From Lichtheimia corymbifera B2541 (lineage: Eukaryota; Mucoromycota; Mucoromycetes; Mucorales; Lichtheimiaceae), in assembly GCA_000697475.1 (NCBI GenBank), contig JNEU01001116.1, positions 1 through 64,000 of the forward strand: a stretch of DNA of 64,000 nucleotides, read 5' to 3'. The notes under the pieces are model-generated. The model was not told where the DNA came from, searched no databases, and saw only the letters and a program-made list of their open reading frames with translations. Below, one piece after another: positions 11,996-22,998 of this stretch. Position 1 is the stretch's first letter. Each line of letters starts with the position of its first letter. The position numbers were made by a program, and so were the translations under genes.

Positions 11996-13080
11996 GTGCA
12001 TGCGACTTCCACCCCGATCAAATCCGAACGGCGCAGACAAATGGTTGACAATGCAAAACAGCAAGCTGATGAAGGACGACTACATCCGCTGAAGAACGAT
12101 TACATCTTTCAGCCATTTTCCCGGCGGAAGAATTCAGCTGTGTGCCTCCAATCAAGCCATCTACGGCAGATTTATTCCCTGAAGCCATCTATACGAATAT
12201 CCGCCATTGGCAACGATCTATGGAACACCAACAATTATGCGCACAACCAAAGAACTCAGCATCGTATGATGAATTGGCAATGAACTCCATTTTATTGACC
12301 ACATTCATGTTGCATGGCAAGCCAGCATATATCAAGAATTTCGGTTCAGAGATGCAGCTGATCGCAAATTCGGTCTCTGTTTTTTTCTGCCTCTTTTTCT
12401 CGCCCCATGACAGCGTACAGATTGAATTTGATGCCGTGTCGCAGGTGTTTGATCAAGCAAAAGACACCGCAAAACTTCGTGCTGATATACTGATGCATAT
12501 TGACAAGGATGGTGATCTTTTACTTATCCTCAACACGATCAAAAGGCGGCCGTTACAAGGATATTGCTGCGATCGTTGTTCCTTTGGTTGCATTGCTACA
12601 GACAAGACGAGCCAAGGAAGCATACCTTCGATACCATGTATGGCATGCAAAATGTCCCATCAGAGATCTGCATGTATTTGATTCAATCCTGATACAACTC
12701 GAGAGCGTTGAGAGCAGAATTTTACTATGAGCATGCAATTGTAACAACAACATATCGGCCGTATTATTTTCGACGAAGCATACAAGTTGTTTACCGATGC
12801 TGGACTCTATTCAACAACGCCAGATGGAAGACTTTCAATAAGGATTCAACCTTCTTGTACACCCGTATATCATTTGACAGCAAGAATGAGCTATGGCGTA
12901 TCACTGCTTTTACTGGGAATTATAACCATCCACTAGCACAACGCGTCTCGCATTATCCAATTCATCAACGACTCCGACGTTCTTCCATTGTAGCAAAAAA
13001 TTGCTGCATCTCTCCCGAATGATGAAAACGTGTGGATTCAACTCAAGGATCAATTACATACGGCCAACGGTATCAGCAGT
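11996..13080 (+). pseudogene. Decayed RecQ-like DEAD-box helicase fragment
   Basis: Pieces in all three plus frames carry helicase motifs in the right order. Near 12560-12600 is IAAIVVPLVALLQ, a motif Ia-type block, followed by RYHVWHAKCPIRDLHVFDSI and LESVESR. Near 12755-12800, in another frame, is GRIIFDEAYKLFTDAG, a Walker B/DEAH-type block. Further down (12830-12960) are blocks in shifting frames. A Walker A P-loop is not recognisable; near 12500-12540 the LLLILNT block where it should follow is disrupted. Frameshifts and stops make this non-functional. Such helicases are common in mobile or multi-copy form in fungal genomes, but no terminal repeats are visible. Confidence 0.55.
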
Positions 13081-13985
13081 AGTACTTGTATACGACGATA
13101 AATGAAGCATGATCATCACATATCAAAACTTTCAATAAATAAATAGTGATTCATCTGAAGGCTGCTTGGATGAAATGGCTCTTTAACGATGCCACTAGTA
13201 AAGAAAGGTAGCGCATTGTAAGCTGAACAATCTCGTATGATCGTACGTTATATGGCATGGCATAAATGAAGGCTGTCTGCTCGTGTTTACGTTTTTATCA
13301 TGCATCATTGTGCTGAACAGTGCACAGACCCCACTCTTTATTAACGCGTTGAGATTGGTTGCTAAACTACCTGCCAAGTTGAAAGTTTCTATAGTAGTTC
13401 CTCATGGCCTTTATGGCATACAGCCATTAATATATATATATATTTGGCGTTCTCAACCATTAATGCTGATCCAAAGCTTAAAAGGGTCAAGTTGTATTAA
13501 TACCAAGCTCCAGAAAATGGCAGCTTTGATTTCAAGTATGGGCTGGGCAGAATATCCAAGAGCAGCCAACGGCCAATCAAAAACGCTGTCACGCCTTGAA
13601 AAATTCTTTCATTTTCTATTTATCTCCATCGTTTTCCTTCTTCTCCGCGCCCGCATCTCTTCCTCCTTTTTGCAAGAATAAGCGTAATCCAGGTCATCCA
13701 TTGGAAAGGTACAGTGAAAATGGCTCATCCTGCTTTAATAAACATTTGGTGCTAATCATGTTTCATGCTGCATGCCATTCTCTTGCTTGTAGTACGTGTT
13801 TTTAGGCGCCGCATGTACAAGAAGCCCTGGTTATGGTCCCGTTTGGTTTATGTTTCATCTACCCCGCATTTCCTGCATTAGGTAAGCATGGGTTGAATCT
13901 GCTTTGTCTTTTGTACCTTAACATTGATCTCACATGGCTTCTTTTTGGCTGCAGCTCATCCCTGGTATGTTACTCATCAAGGTTC
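13081..13985. other. Intergenic region before the minisatellite
   Basis: No supported gene. It includes a short TATATATATATAT run (13430-13443), a pyrimidine-rich tract (13600-13670), and, just before the array, a GTAAGC donor-like site (13882) after an open stretch that starts at the ATG near 13833. See the findings for the possibility that the array lies inside an intron. Confidence 0.4.
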
Positions 13986-15452
13986 CGCCATGGCTGCTTC
14001 GGCGTTAAGGTCAGCTCGTGAAGGTTGCTGCGACGATATGCTGGTGATCCGCCATGGCTGTTTCGGCGTTACGGTCAGCTCGTTATGGTTGCTGCGACGA
14101 TATGCTGGTGATCCGTGATGGCTGCTTCGACGTTATGATCAGCTCGTTATGGTTGCTGCGACGACATGCTGGTGATCCGTGATTGGTGTTGCAACGAGAT
14201 AGTAGCACCCGTTCTGGTTTAGCGACGTTATGCTTTATCCGCCATGGCTGCTTCGGCGTTACGGCTTGCTCGTTCTGATTACTGCGACGATATGCTGGTG
14301 ATCCATCATTGGCTGCTTCGATGTTATGGTCAGCTCGTTTTGATTGCTGCGACGATATGTTGGTGATCCGTGATGGCTGCTTCGATGTTATGATCAGCTC
14401 GTTATGGTTGCTGCGACGATATGCTGGTGATCCGTGATTGGTGTTGCAACGAGATAGTAGCACCCGTTCTGGTTTAGCGACGTTATGCTTTATCCGCCAT
14501 GGCTGCTTCGGCGTTACGGCTTGCTCGTTCTGATTACTGCGACGATATGCTGGTGATCCATCATTGGCTGCTTCGATGTTATGGTCAGCTCGTTTTGATT
14601 GCTGCGACGATATGTTGGTGATCCGTGATGGCTGCTTCGATGTTATGATCAGCTCGTTATGGTTGCTGCGACGATATGCTGGTGATCCGTGATTGGTGTT
14701 GCAACGAGATAGTAGCACCCGTTCTGGTTTAGCGACGTTATGCTTTATCCGCCATGGCTGCTTCGGCGATACGGCTTGCTCGTTCTGATTACTGCGACGA
14801 TATGCTGGTGATCCGTCATGGCTGCTTCGATGTTATGGTCAGCTCGTTTTGATTACTGCGACGATATGTTGGTGATCCGTGATTGGTGTTGCAACGAGAT
14901 GGTGGCACCCGTTCTGGTTTAGCGACGTTATGCTTTATCCGCCATGGCTGCTTCGGCGATACGGCTTGCTCGTTCTGATTACTGCGACGATATGCTGGTG
15001 ATCCGTCATGGCTGCTTCGATGTTATGGTCAGCTCGTTTTGATTACTGCGACGATATGTTGGTGATCCGTGATTGGTGTTGCAACGAGATGGTGGCACCC
15101 GTTCTGGTTTAGCGACGTTATGCTTTATCCGCCATGGCTGCTTCGGCGATACGGCTTGCTCGTTCTGATTACTGCGACGATATGCTGGTGATCCGTCATG
15201 GCTGCTTCGATGTTATGGTCAGCTCGTTTTGATTACTGCGACGATATGTTGGTGATCCGTGATTGGTGTTGCAACGAGATGGTGGCACCCGTTCTGGTTT
15301 AGCGACGTTATGCTTTATCCGCCATGGCTGCTTCGGCGATACGGCTTGCTCGTTCTGATTGCTGCGACGATATGCTGGTATTCCGTCATGGCTGCTTCGA
15401 TGTTATGGTCAGCTCGTAAAGGTTGCTGCGACGTTACGCTGGTAATCCGTCC
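13986..15452 (+). repeat. Minisatellite with higher-order structure (64-base monomers)
   Basis: The basic unit is about 64 bases, for example GATCC recurring at 14046, 14110 and 14174, with a core 'GGCTGCTTCG..GTTA....GCTCGTT.TG.TTGCTGCGACGATATG.TGGTGATCCGT'. Monomer variants are arranged in a fixed order. A marker variant (GATTGGTGTTGCAACGAGAT) recurs at 14181, 14436, 14691, 14881, 15071 and 15261, so the period is 255, 255, 190, 190 and 190 bases. The array thus switches from a four-monomer to a three-monomer higher-order unit, with the shorter units nearly identical to each other. A 211-codon open frame on the minus strand (14083-14718) exists only because 255 is a multiple of three; it is not a gene. 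Confidence 0.95.
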
Positions 15453-16181
15453 ACGGCACAGGGACGATAATAATGTGCCCCCATCTTTTTAGGGAAGTAT
15501 TGCTTGCATTATTGGTATTGACATTGATTTACTAACATTCCTTGTTTGAGCATTTTGCTAGGTGCTCTCCGTGGTGAACGTACTCAAGGCAGTAGATACG
15601 GCTAGTAGCACTTGGCAATAAAAGAAATCTTTATCATAAATTGAATCAATCGAATTGCTTTGGCCATCCCCTAACTAGTTTTACAATGCAATATTCCAAT
15701 ATGAAAGATGATCTTGTCAAGTGTTGTTTATTGAGCAATAAAGCAGCCATAGCCCTGGTTACTATAAGTCACCCCAAATGGAAGAGGCTATTTACTACAT
15801 GAATGACATTCCCTGTGCTGTGATACCAGACGAGATAAGCGTCTGAAATCATTGCGACCTTTTTCCATAAGCCTTGAAATCTCGAACCTATGTGCCATGA
15901 GAAGGAAGCACTTCTTAGTCAACAACACAACGCCATTTCTTTGGATAGCGAAAAAAGACTAAAGTTGCTCCATTTCGTCGATAATGGCATGTAGTTGATG
16001 AACACCCAAAGCAAAGAATGGTAGAGTGGGGAAGGGTCTTATTCCACACTAGAATGATATACCAGATTGAATGGGTTGCTATACTACCGCGACGGACTTT
16101 ATTTCAAGCTGCGGAAGATAAAACCACCCCACAACAGTTTCCGTTGGCAACTACCGCACTTCTTTTTTCACGCCTCATCTT
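15453..16181. other. Intergenic region after the minisatellite
   Basis: No supported gene. A branch-site/acceptor-like string (CTAACATT...TTGCTAG, ending at 15562) is followed by a short open stretch ending in TAG near 15604 and a polyadenylation-like AATAAAAG (15619). Confidence 0.4.
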
Positions 16182-16826
16182 GAACTGACTTGAATCCGGT
16201 ATGAAGAGGATTGACAATAGGAGCTGTACGTTTTGGGACACCTTTACGGTGATGGCGTATGTCTCTGGTCAGCTTGACACCACGGAGCTTGACAAGCTTC
16301 CCAGTTTGTGACAATAGCGGCTCTATGGTCTCTTCTTTACAGTCCAACCATGGTCGTGGCTTCAGTGTCAACATTGTCGAGATGAAGTCGCATTTGGGAT
16401 CCAAAGAACTGACTTGAATCCGGTATGAAGAGGATTGACAATAGGAGCTGTACGTTTTGGGACACCTTTACGGTGATGGCGTATGTCTCTGGTCAGCTTG
16501 ACACCACGGAGCTTGACAAGCTTCCCAGTTTGTGACAATAGCGGCTCTATGGTCTCTTCTTTACAGTCCAACCATGGTCGTGGCTTCAGTGTCAACATTG
16601 TCGAGATGAAGTCGCATTTGGGATCCAAAGAACTGACTTGAATCCGGTATGAAGAGGATTGACAATAGGAGCTGTACGTTTTGGGACACCTTTACGGTGA
16701 TGGCGTATGTCTCTGGTCAGCTTGACACCATGGAGCTTGACAAGCTTCCCAGTTTGTGACAATAGCGGCTCTATGGTCTCTTCTTTGCAGTCCAACCATG
16801 GTCGTGGCTTCAGTGTCAATATTGTC
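16182..16826 (-). repeat. 224-base tandem repeat, nearly three copies
   Basis: The string GAACTGACTTGAATCCGG begins at 16182, 16406 and 16630, giving an exact 224-base period. The third copy is cut short near 16826. Copies are almost identical, with two or three base differences in the third. Each copy is open on the minus strand, with LTLKPRPWLDC, KLVKL.GVKLTRDIRHH and NPLHTGFKS, and 224 is not a multiple of three, so the frame is not kept from copy to copy. The single-copy sequence to the right (up to about 16948, minus strand, CDINGLFPKGANYLS) continues the frame of the third copy, suggesting that an exon of an unknown gene was amplified. I do not recognise the family. Confidence 0.9.
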
Positions 16827-17561
16827 TTTGGCTCTCCCATATGCAATGCTAAGATCGGTAAGTCCTCCTTGCACGTTAACTGATTCTTACGCGATATTGC
16901 ACTCAGATAGTTAGCCCCCTTTGGAAACAAGCCGTTTATATCACACACATGTTGACATTCTTGACGAAGATGAAGCAGAGAACGTTGAGAAGGTAATGGG
17001 AAGTTTGTTTAATAGATGATGGTTGACTAATTATCTGGTAGGTACACATGGTCTCTGGTCACAGCAAAAACAATGGCCACTTGGGCAATGGCATGGATAC
17101 AACTCGACTTGTTATCAGCACTCGTGGATCTCGGGAAAGTGAGCGCATACATGGAATTGATAGCACATCATTACGGCTAAGTGCTAAATGTCACATTCAA
17201 TAGACAACATCGGATCTGCATACATCAACTGGCTGTCGGATTTTATCACCAACCACAGTATGGCAGTCAAGGAAGGAGGCACGATAACGGCCACGTCTAT
17301 CAGCGAACAATTCTACACAAGCAAAATTCACACACATATCCAAGTTAATCATAACGAGCCCCATTTCAAATAGCAATATCATATAAACTCGCTGTAGCTG
17401 TAGCCAGTAACGGCGGTCAAATCACATATACATACATTGATTCGCAATATAACTTTATTTTATCACTATTGCCCTATACAAATTGTGAAATGAATCTAGC
17501 TTATACTTGGCTACCCTGCCTTTTCTCCTATACACAATCATTGATCCGCAATCGTGCAACC
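16827..17561. other. Unassigned region between tandem repeat and right duplication arm
   Basis: On the minus strand 16827-16948 continues the open frame of the third 224-base repeat copy. No complete gene could be assembled on either strand and no family was recognised. Confidence 0.4.
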
Positions 17562-17724
17562 ATGAGCACTATCATACTACTCCGCGGAGATAAAGTCGTT
17601 TTATATCCATGCCATTCATGCCACTTTTCATTTACAATCAACATTGAAGATAATTGGCTTGTATCTAACGTGTCCAAATTGGATGTATTCTACGTCTACT
17701 GCTTTGCTCATAGATATTATCGTT

Positions 17725-18344
17725 CGCATTTGTTTGATAGTGGCCAAGTTGGATCCCAGTGTCATGCACGATACCACCACCCGCTATTAACAATGTATAT
17801 CAGACATCATGTGCCATACATAGATCCCCTTTGTCCAAAAACACTTACCCTGCAGGTATGCTACACCATCCTTGAATAACATTGTTCGAATAGCAATGCA
17901 GGTATCAAGATCTCCTGAGTAATCAAAGTGACCCACCGATATGTAACCCCAAAGATTAGATCATAATTCATCCATCCCTCCATCATAATGGAATTCCTAC
18001 CCAACATAAATGCCACGCTTCTCCTTCTCCAAATCACGAATGAGCTCTACCGCACGGATCTTGGGTGCACCAAACTGTGTCAGCAGGTAAAATAGCACGG
18101 AATGCACCACACCACGAAGGGTACTCGAGCCGTTCATATGTATGACGTGAGAATAACATCCGGTTTGCATAAGCTTGTCAACCTTGACACTCTCGGATTT
18201 GTAGGTGTGTTTGACGTCATTACTACCGAGATCGACAAGCGTCATGTGTCCAGCACGCTGAGTGTTGCAAAGCATAAAGATGGCGCCAGAGGTACCAATG
18301 GAATTCATCATGGATGCTTGGTTCAAGGTAGCCCGCGACACCAC
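17725..18344 (-). pseudogene. Truncated trpE-like fragment, right-arm copy
   Basis: Minus-strand translation includes MTLVDLGSNDV, VKVDKLMQTGCYSHVIHM and IRAVELIRDLEKEKRG. After an intron come HFDYSGDLDTCIAIR and LFKDG, then SNLATIKQ remnants near 17740. The block that should carry the FPAGTVSGAP motif is disrupted between about 18060 and 18110. Like the left copy it lacks the whole amino-terminal half of anthranilate synthase component I. It is a relic, more damaged in its centre than the left copy. Confidence 0.78.
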
Positions 18345-19293
18345 CTATCATGATATACGTTAATGACCCCACCCTACACCTAAAGGCCAGCCATGCTTAC
18401 CAAGAAAATGAAGGCAATCCAGGGATCTTTACGTATTTGATAGGCTACAGTTCACGTTCCAAAGGACCACCTCGCGCAAAGGACAAGGACGTCAACCTTT
18501 ATACAAGCTTGTTAGTGCCACTATATAACTTGGAACAATAAAGCAATGGAGTTTTGTACATACAAATTGTATTGCAATGAAGCTTCAAGCAAGGCACCGT
18601 TTATACTATTCTGTGGGAGAATGGACGTCGCTGATCTTGGAGCTCCATCAAGATCATAGGGCATGCTCTTGTCTCAGCTCTTGTTGCCATGGACCCTGTC
18701 CGCGGATGAGATGTTATCGATAGGTGTGTAGTGGCTGGTGAAAGTAGACGATCGTATATACCTTGTGGTGTGTGGAAAGGAAGAAAGAAGAGTGGCTGGC
18801 TTCACTACTACTGCTCCTGGCCTCACCACTTTGATTCCCCGCGCCATTGGTTGCATGAATGAAGACCGTAGAGAACAACATCAACCCAATACAATCCTGG
18901 TGCTGATGGACGGTGTAAAAGCACTTGCATTCATTTCATGCAATACCGTTTCCTTGGGCATTGATAGGTGGTTCAGGTGGTCGTCGTTGTAGCTCAAATT
19001 GTATCATAGAAGGTGTATGGATGTTGTATGGCCAATCAATCAAATAAAAATGACCGTGATATTGGGTATTTCTTGTATTAAACCAGATAAAAGTATATTA
19101 GATTTGAAGAACTGGTTCAGGCACTTGCCTTTGTATGCAAAATATCCCACTGCTGAGATTTCCCTTCATACGTATGTAGCTGCATAAGGGCAGTTTGGAT
19201 ATTTCAGTGTCAGCAAAGGTGTAGGTCTCCGCAGCTCCTGCAACTCGAAACGCGCTGGCTGATCCTTTGTTTCCCTCTTCACCACATTGCGAC

Positions 19294-21467
19294 ATGGACA
19301 AGTACCGACATTCATATAGTGGAACGGATCCATATCTTTTGTTCTTCACTTCCACTGCCTTCAAGAATTGGGATTTCCAACACTTTGCCGATCACTTCAG
19401 CACAAAAGCAAAGAAAACGCTTGTATCTTCTTACCGAAAAGCCGTTGAAGCTATCTCTAAGGATATCAAGACACCAAAAGGCATCAAATCACAACTAAAA
19501 AGACTGATTGATAATGTAAGGCTCTATACCGAAGAATCCTATTCATTATTATAACTGTTTGCTAAATGATGACATTGGATCCAGATTGATCAGCCTGCTT
19601 TGCAACAAACCCACATATACCACGGTGACATCCATCAAGGAGATGGTTCAACCATCAACTTCGGTGACAATTCTTCCGGTTCTACCACCAACAACATTGT
19701 TAATCAAAAGGAGATTCCTGAACGATCATCCAAGCGCCAGAAAACAGCAATTGATGAAGCTGGCGATCAGGCATTTGATGGCACCTTTGCTGAAAACGAA
19801 TCGGCAGAAAACAATGAAAAGGTAATGTACGCTTGAACAGCGATATCGTTCACGCAATATCTTTCTTTGACACGGATTATATCACAGCCAACAGAAAAAG
19901 AAAACGAATACAGTACCCTCGGCGCTGCACAGGTGGAGCCATTGGTAAGTAATGTGTATTGGTTTATATTGCGCCGAAACGACTTGCTAATGTCTTAAGG
20001 CATTTCAGGATGTACCCTCGCCTATAGAGCCTTGGGATGTCGAGAGCGAAGATGACTTTTGGCACGCTTATCTTGAGCTTTTATTGACTGATATACCACA
20101 CAATCTCAGGTAAACATGAGGGTATGTTTCCTATCAAGCGTTTGGCTTCTGATTTCGCACTTGCAATTAGTTTGGAACGAATACACATCATTCAATGTGG
20201 CTTTTCGATCGTATGTGACCCCCGGGTGCCCAGTGATTTCCACTCGATACTTGGACTGCAAGGTGTTTCTTCAAATTTGTGCAAGGATTCATTGGATTAC
20301 ATTACGCCATATCTTACTGCAGCACGTAACAAGGTTCGTTACAAGGACTATGAAAGCGTTTTATTTGCTAACTTGAATTATCATTAGAACTTGGATGGCA
20401 TGATGTTGGCAGCCGTATCAGTTGACAGATTACATGTCAAAAGGGCAAAGACCTTTTTGAGACATATCCTAACACAATAGTAAGTGATTGCTTTTGATGT
20501 TGTTGACCTTCTAACGTCATTGGTTTGTGATAGCTCTCTGCATGTGTTTTCGAATGTGGATGCAATGAAGGCGTCAGAAACAGGATTTAATCACCAAGCG
20601 ATATGGCCGTTATTGGCTGCACTGGCGGCATCAATGGATAATGCCTTATTTATTCCTGGTGAAACAACCTTGAGAGCGATAAATGGGCATCCAATTGATA
20701 CTGAAGCAGGGTGCTACAAGGCGGACGGTGTAGTCACCATCAAGGATGGATTTGAGCTGCTGATTCTTGAGACTTCAGGCTGTTATGGCAACACAGACAA
20801 ACCACGCCATGGATTCGATCACATTAAGGGCGCGTTTGGGGCACGAATGATGCTGCGGGCAATAATCATGAAATTCTACTACGGTGGCGATGAGGTTCAT
20901 GATCTCTGCGTTTATTTTGTGCATGCCAGAGGTATATCTTCAGCAACATGCTACGCTGCTAGATGTTGAATATGGCTAATGTGTATATCAATCATATTCA
21001 GGATGCAAACTGCATGTGTGGAGCTTGTCCATGCCAACAAGGAACGGAGACCTAGTACTGGAACGTATCATGTCGATGAGCATACCAACACTAGTAACGG
21101 AAAGGAATGTACTTTTGGAAATGCTTAATTACTTGTGGGCCCTTCAGGTAATTGTTGGCTGAGAGTGACGCTCTTAGGTAATTATACTGATCGCCTATTA
21201 CAGATACTATTGCACCGGACTGTCAGGATTATGGGAAAAATGCAAGATAACCATACTTGTGTCTTGGAACGATTTGCAATTGGCGACAGCACACCACCTC
21301 CTCAAGATCTCCGGCATCTGATAAAGAAATCCGACTGTCAAAAACCCACAAAACAACAAGGAACAGGAGACCTACTACCCAACAGCGATCCATTAGATGA
21401 TGATGACATCCTGACAAGCCCAAGTTTATACCACCTTATCATTGAAAACATCGAGGATGATGGTTAG
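19294..21467 (+). CDS. Unknown protein, 559 residues, with an ADG...ETS block (possible PD-(D/E)XK-like fold)
   Basis: Nine exons splice without a break: 19294-19515, 19585-19821, 19888-19944, 20009-20109, 20171-20333, 20388-20479, 20534-20931, 21002-21147 and 21204-21467. All introns are GT-AG (53-72 bases), and the frame is kept at every junction. The start is the ATG giving MDKYRHSYSG. Residues 75-153 are hydrophilic, with DGSTINFGDNSSGSTTNN and a basic SKRQKT nuclear-type patch. Residues 291-430 are the most ordered: GFNHQAIWPLLAAL, FIPGETT, KADG (353-356) and FELLILETSG (364-373). This is followed by PRHGFDHIKGAFGARMMLRA and VYFVHARG. The spacing of an acidic residue (D355), a hydrophobic beta strand and an E-x-S/T (E370) resembles restriction-endonuclease-like folds, but that is inference only. 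I do not recognise a named family. A decayed copy lies at 4088-5310. Selection apparently kept this copy open. Confidence 0.75.
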
Positions 21468-21475
21468 AAAAGTTG

Positions 21476-22998
21476 CATTTGTATATAGCTCTTTTCCATT
21501 TCGAAGTACACTGGAAGACGTGAAATAGTCACCAGTACAATATCATTATAAATACTTTAGGCAACAAAAACTGATGTTGAGCCATGTGGACGATGATAGC
21601 CAATATAATAACGACTCAAAGTGAAAACATGTAGTAGTACTAGAGTAAAACTTTATCTTCATAATGAATAAATGGAGGCGATAGTGTCTGATCCTATCTT
21701 TATTATTAAAATAATTGAATGTTGATAAGATGAAGTAGTCCACAAAAGGAATAAAAAATATCCAAAAGGAAACGAAGACCAAAGAGACCACGGAAGAAGA
21801 ACCATAGTAAAAGAATGTTGTTAGTATCAGCAAAGGAAAAACCACAATACCCAAATACCAATACTTACCCCCACAAGCCTCAGCAAGCAGAGAATGCATG
21901 GGATGAACCCAGCTGCCGATGTCCTCTACCGGTCAAGGTAGGGAGGCGGGAAATGGCTGTGCCGTTGTTTTATCCCTGCTATTGGAAGATGTCAACATAA
22001 ATCATCCATCAGATACCAACTTGACAGACTTACCTTGCTGAGGAGGAGGATATGCACAGGGGGAAAGGGGAAAGGCGGAGGCGAGTGGAGACGAGGGACA
22101 CCGAATAAATAATAAATAGGAACAATCCTTGCTGAACAAGGAACTTGACCACCATCTTGGCCATGGACCATGAACAAGGAACTTGACCGTCGACTTGAGC
22201 AAAGAGAATCCTTCACTTGATGACAATAACACCAGAAAAGATAACGCCTGAATGTTGTAAGACCAGTGCAATAGTGTGCATGACCAAGACCCGTAGACAA
22301 AATGTACCAAGGTTCCAATACCAAGAGACCATGACACCACCCACGTTTTCTGCTTGATGACGATGCGACAACAATGACTGCTGCCTGTTGTCAGACCCAA
22401 TGACATGATATGGCAAGAGCAAGGACCATGGATCAAAGAACATGACACCCACAACTGAAAGTAATAGCAAGGACCACCGAGTGATAGTAGAGGGCTACAG
22501 CAGTCTTGGTAACAGCATGGCTTGATTGTAAGAGCAGCGCTTCGTGATAGAGCAATACATAGAGCAAGAGAGAAGAGAGAAGAGCGAGAAGAAAGTGATG
22601 GAAAATGGTCCGTGTCAAATCATGCTTATATGGAGTTGGGGCTGTGAAAATGGAAAGGAGTAGATCCAAGTAGAAAAGAAAACGAGAATCCAGAACTCCA
22701 GTATCATCAACATCAGGTGGATGTCTCATACACGGGCGTTTCCTTCATCTGGCAGTATTTAATGAAGCTGTCGTACGGAATAGCGTTATTGTCGGTAAGT
22801 TGATATTTGTGGTAAGGATATGGTGCTGACTTGAAAGAGAGATCAACAGGTGGCTGTGGCACTTGTGGTATATGTGTGGATGATTGACAACATTGTATGT
22901 AACTCCTCAATAATGCAGTAGCGGCGCGACATCCTGGCAACCAAGATCGGTTCGGGAACAGATTTTTCCTTTTTCACTCTCTTTCTTGATTTGCGACT
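21476..22998. other. Intergenic region upstream of pyrG
   Basis: About 1.5 kb without a supported gene. It contains direct repeats of 'AACAAGGAACTTGACC' (about 22136 and 22171) and scattered short frames. A 75-codon minus-strand stretch (22713-22940, CRAATALLRSYIQCCQ, then DLSFKSAPYPYHKYQ) lacks an in-frame ATG and a family match. A CT-rich tract (22962-22990) directly precedes the pyrG start. Confidence 0.45.

Larger units (their letters stand above)
17562..21475. repeat. Right arm of large inverted duplication
   Basis: Inverted partner of about 4085-7650. It carries, from the inner edge outwards, the trpE-like fragment (minus strand), a non-coding stretch with the CTCCGCGGAG and tandem tRNA-free sequence shared with the left arm, and the complete unknown gene at 19294-21467. 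It is about 350 bases longer than the left arm because it keeps the first exons of that gene. Confidence 0.85.

Noticed and set aside
14083..14718. 211-codon open frame on the minus strand
   Set aside because: It lies wholly within the minisatellite and is open only because the 255-base unit is divisible by three. There is no start context or domain.
13986..15452. CRISPR-like array
   Set aside because: Units are directly adjacent variants of one monomer with no unique spacers, and the genome is eukaryotic. It is a minisatellite.
22713..22940. 75-codon cysteine-containing frame on the minus strand (possible CHCH protein)
   Set aside because: No in-frame ATG, and the cysteines do not form a CX9C or CX3C pair.
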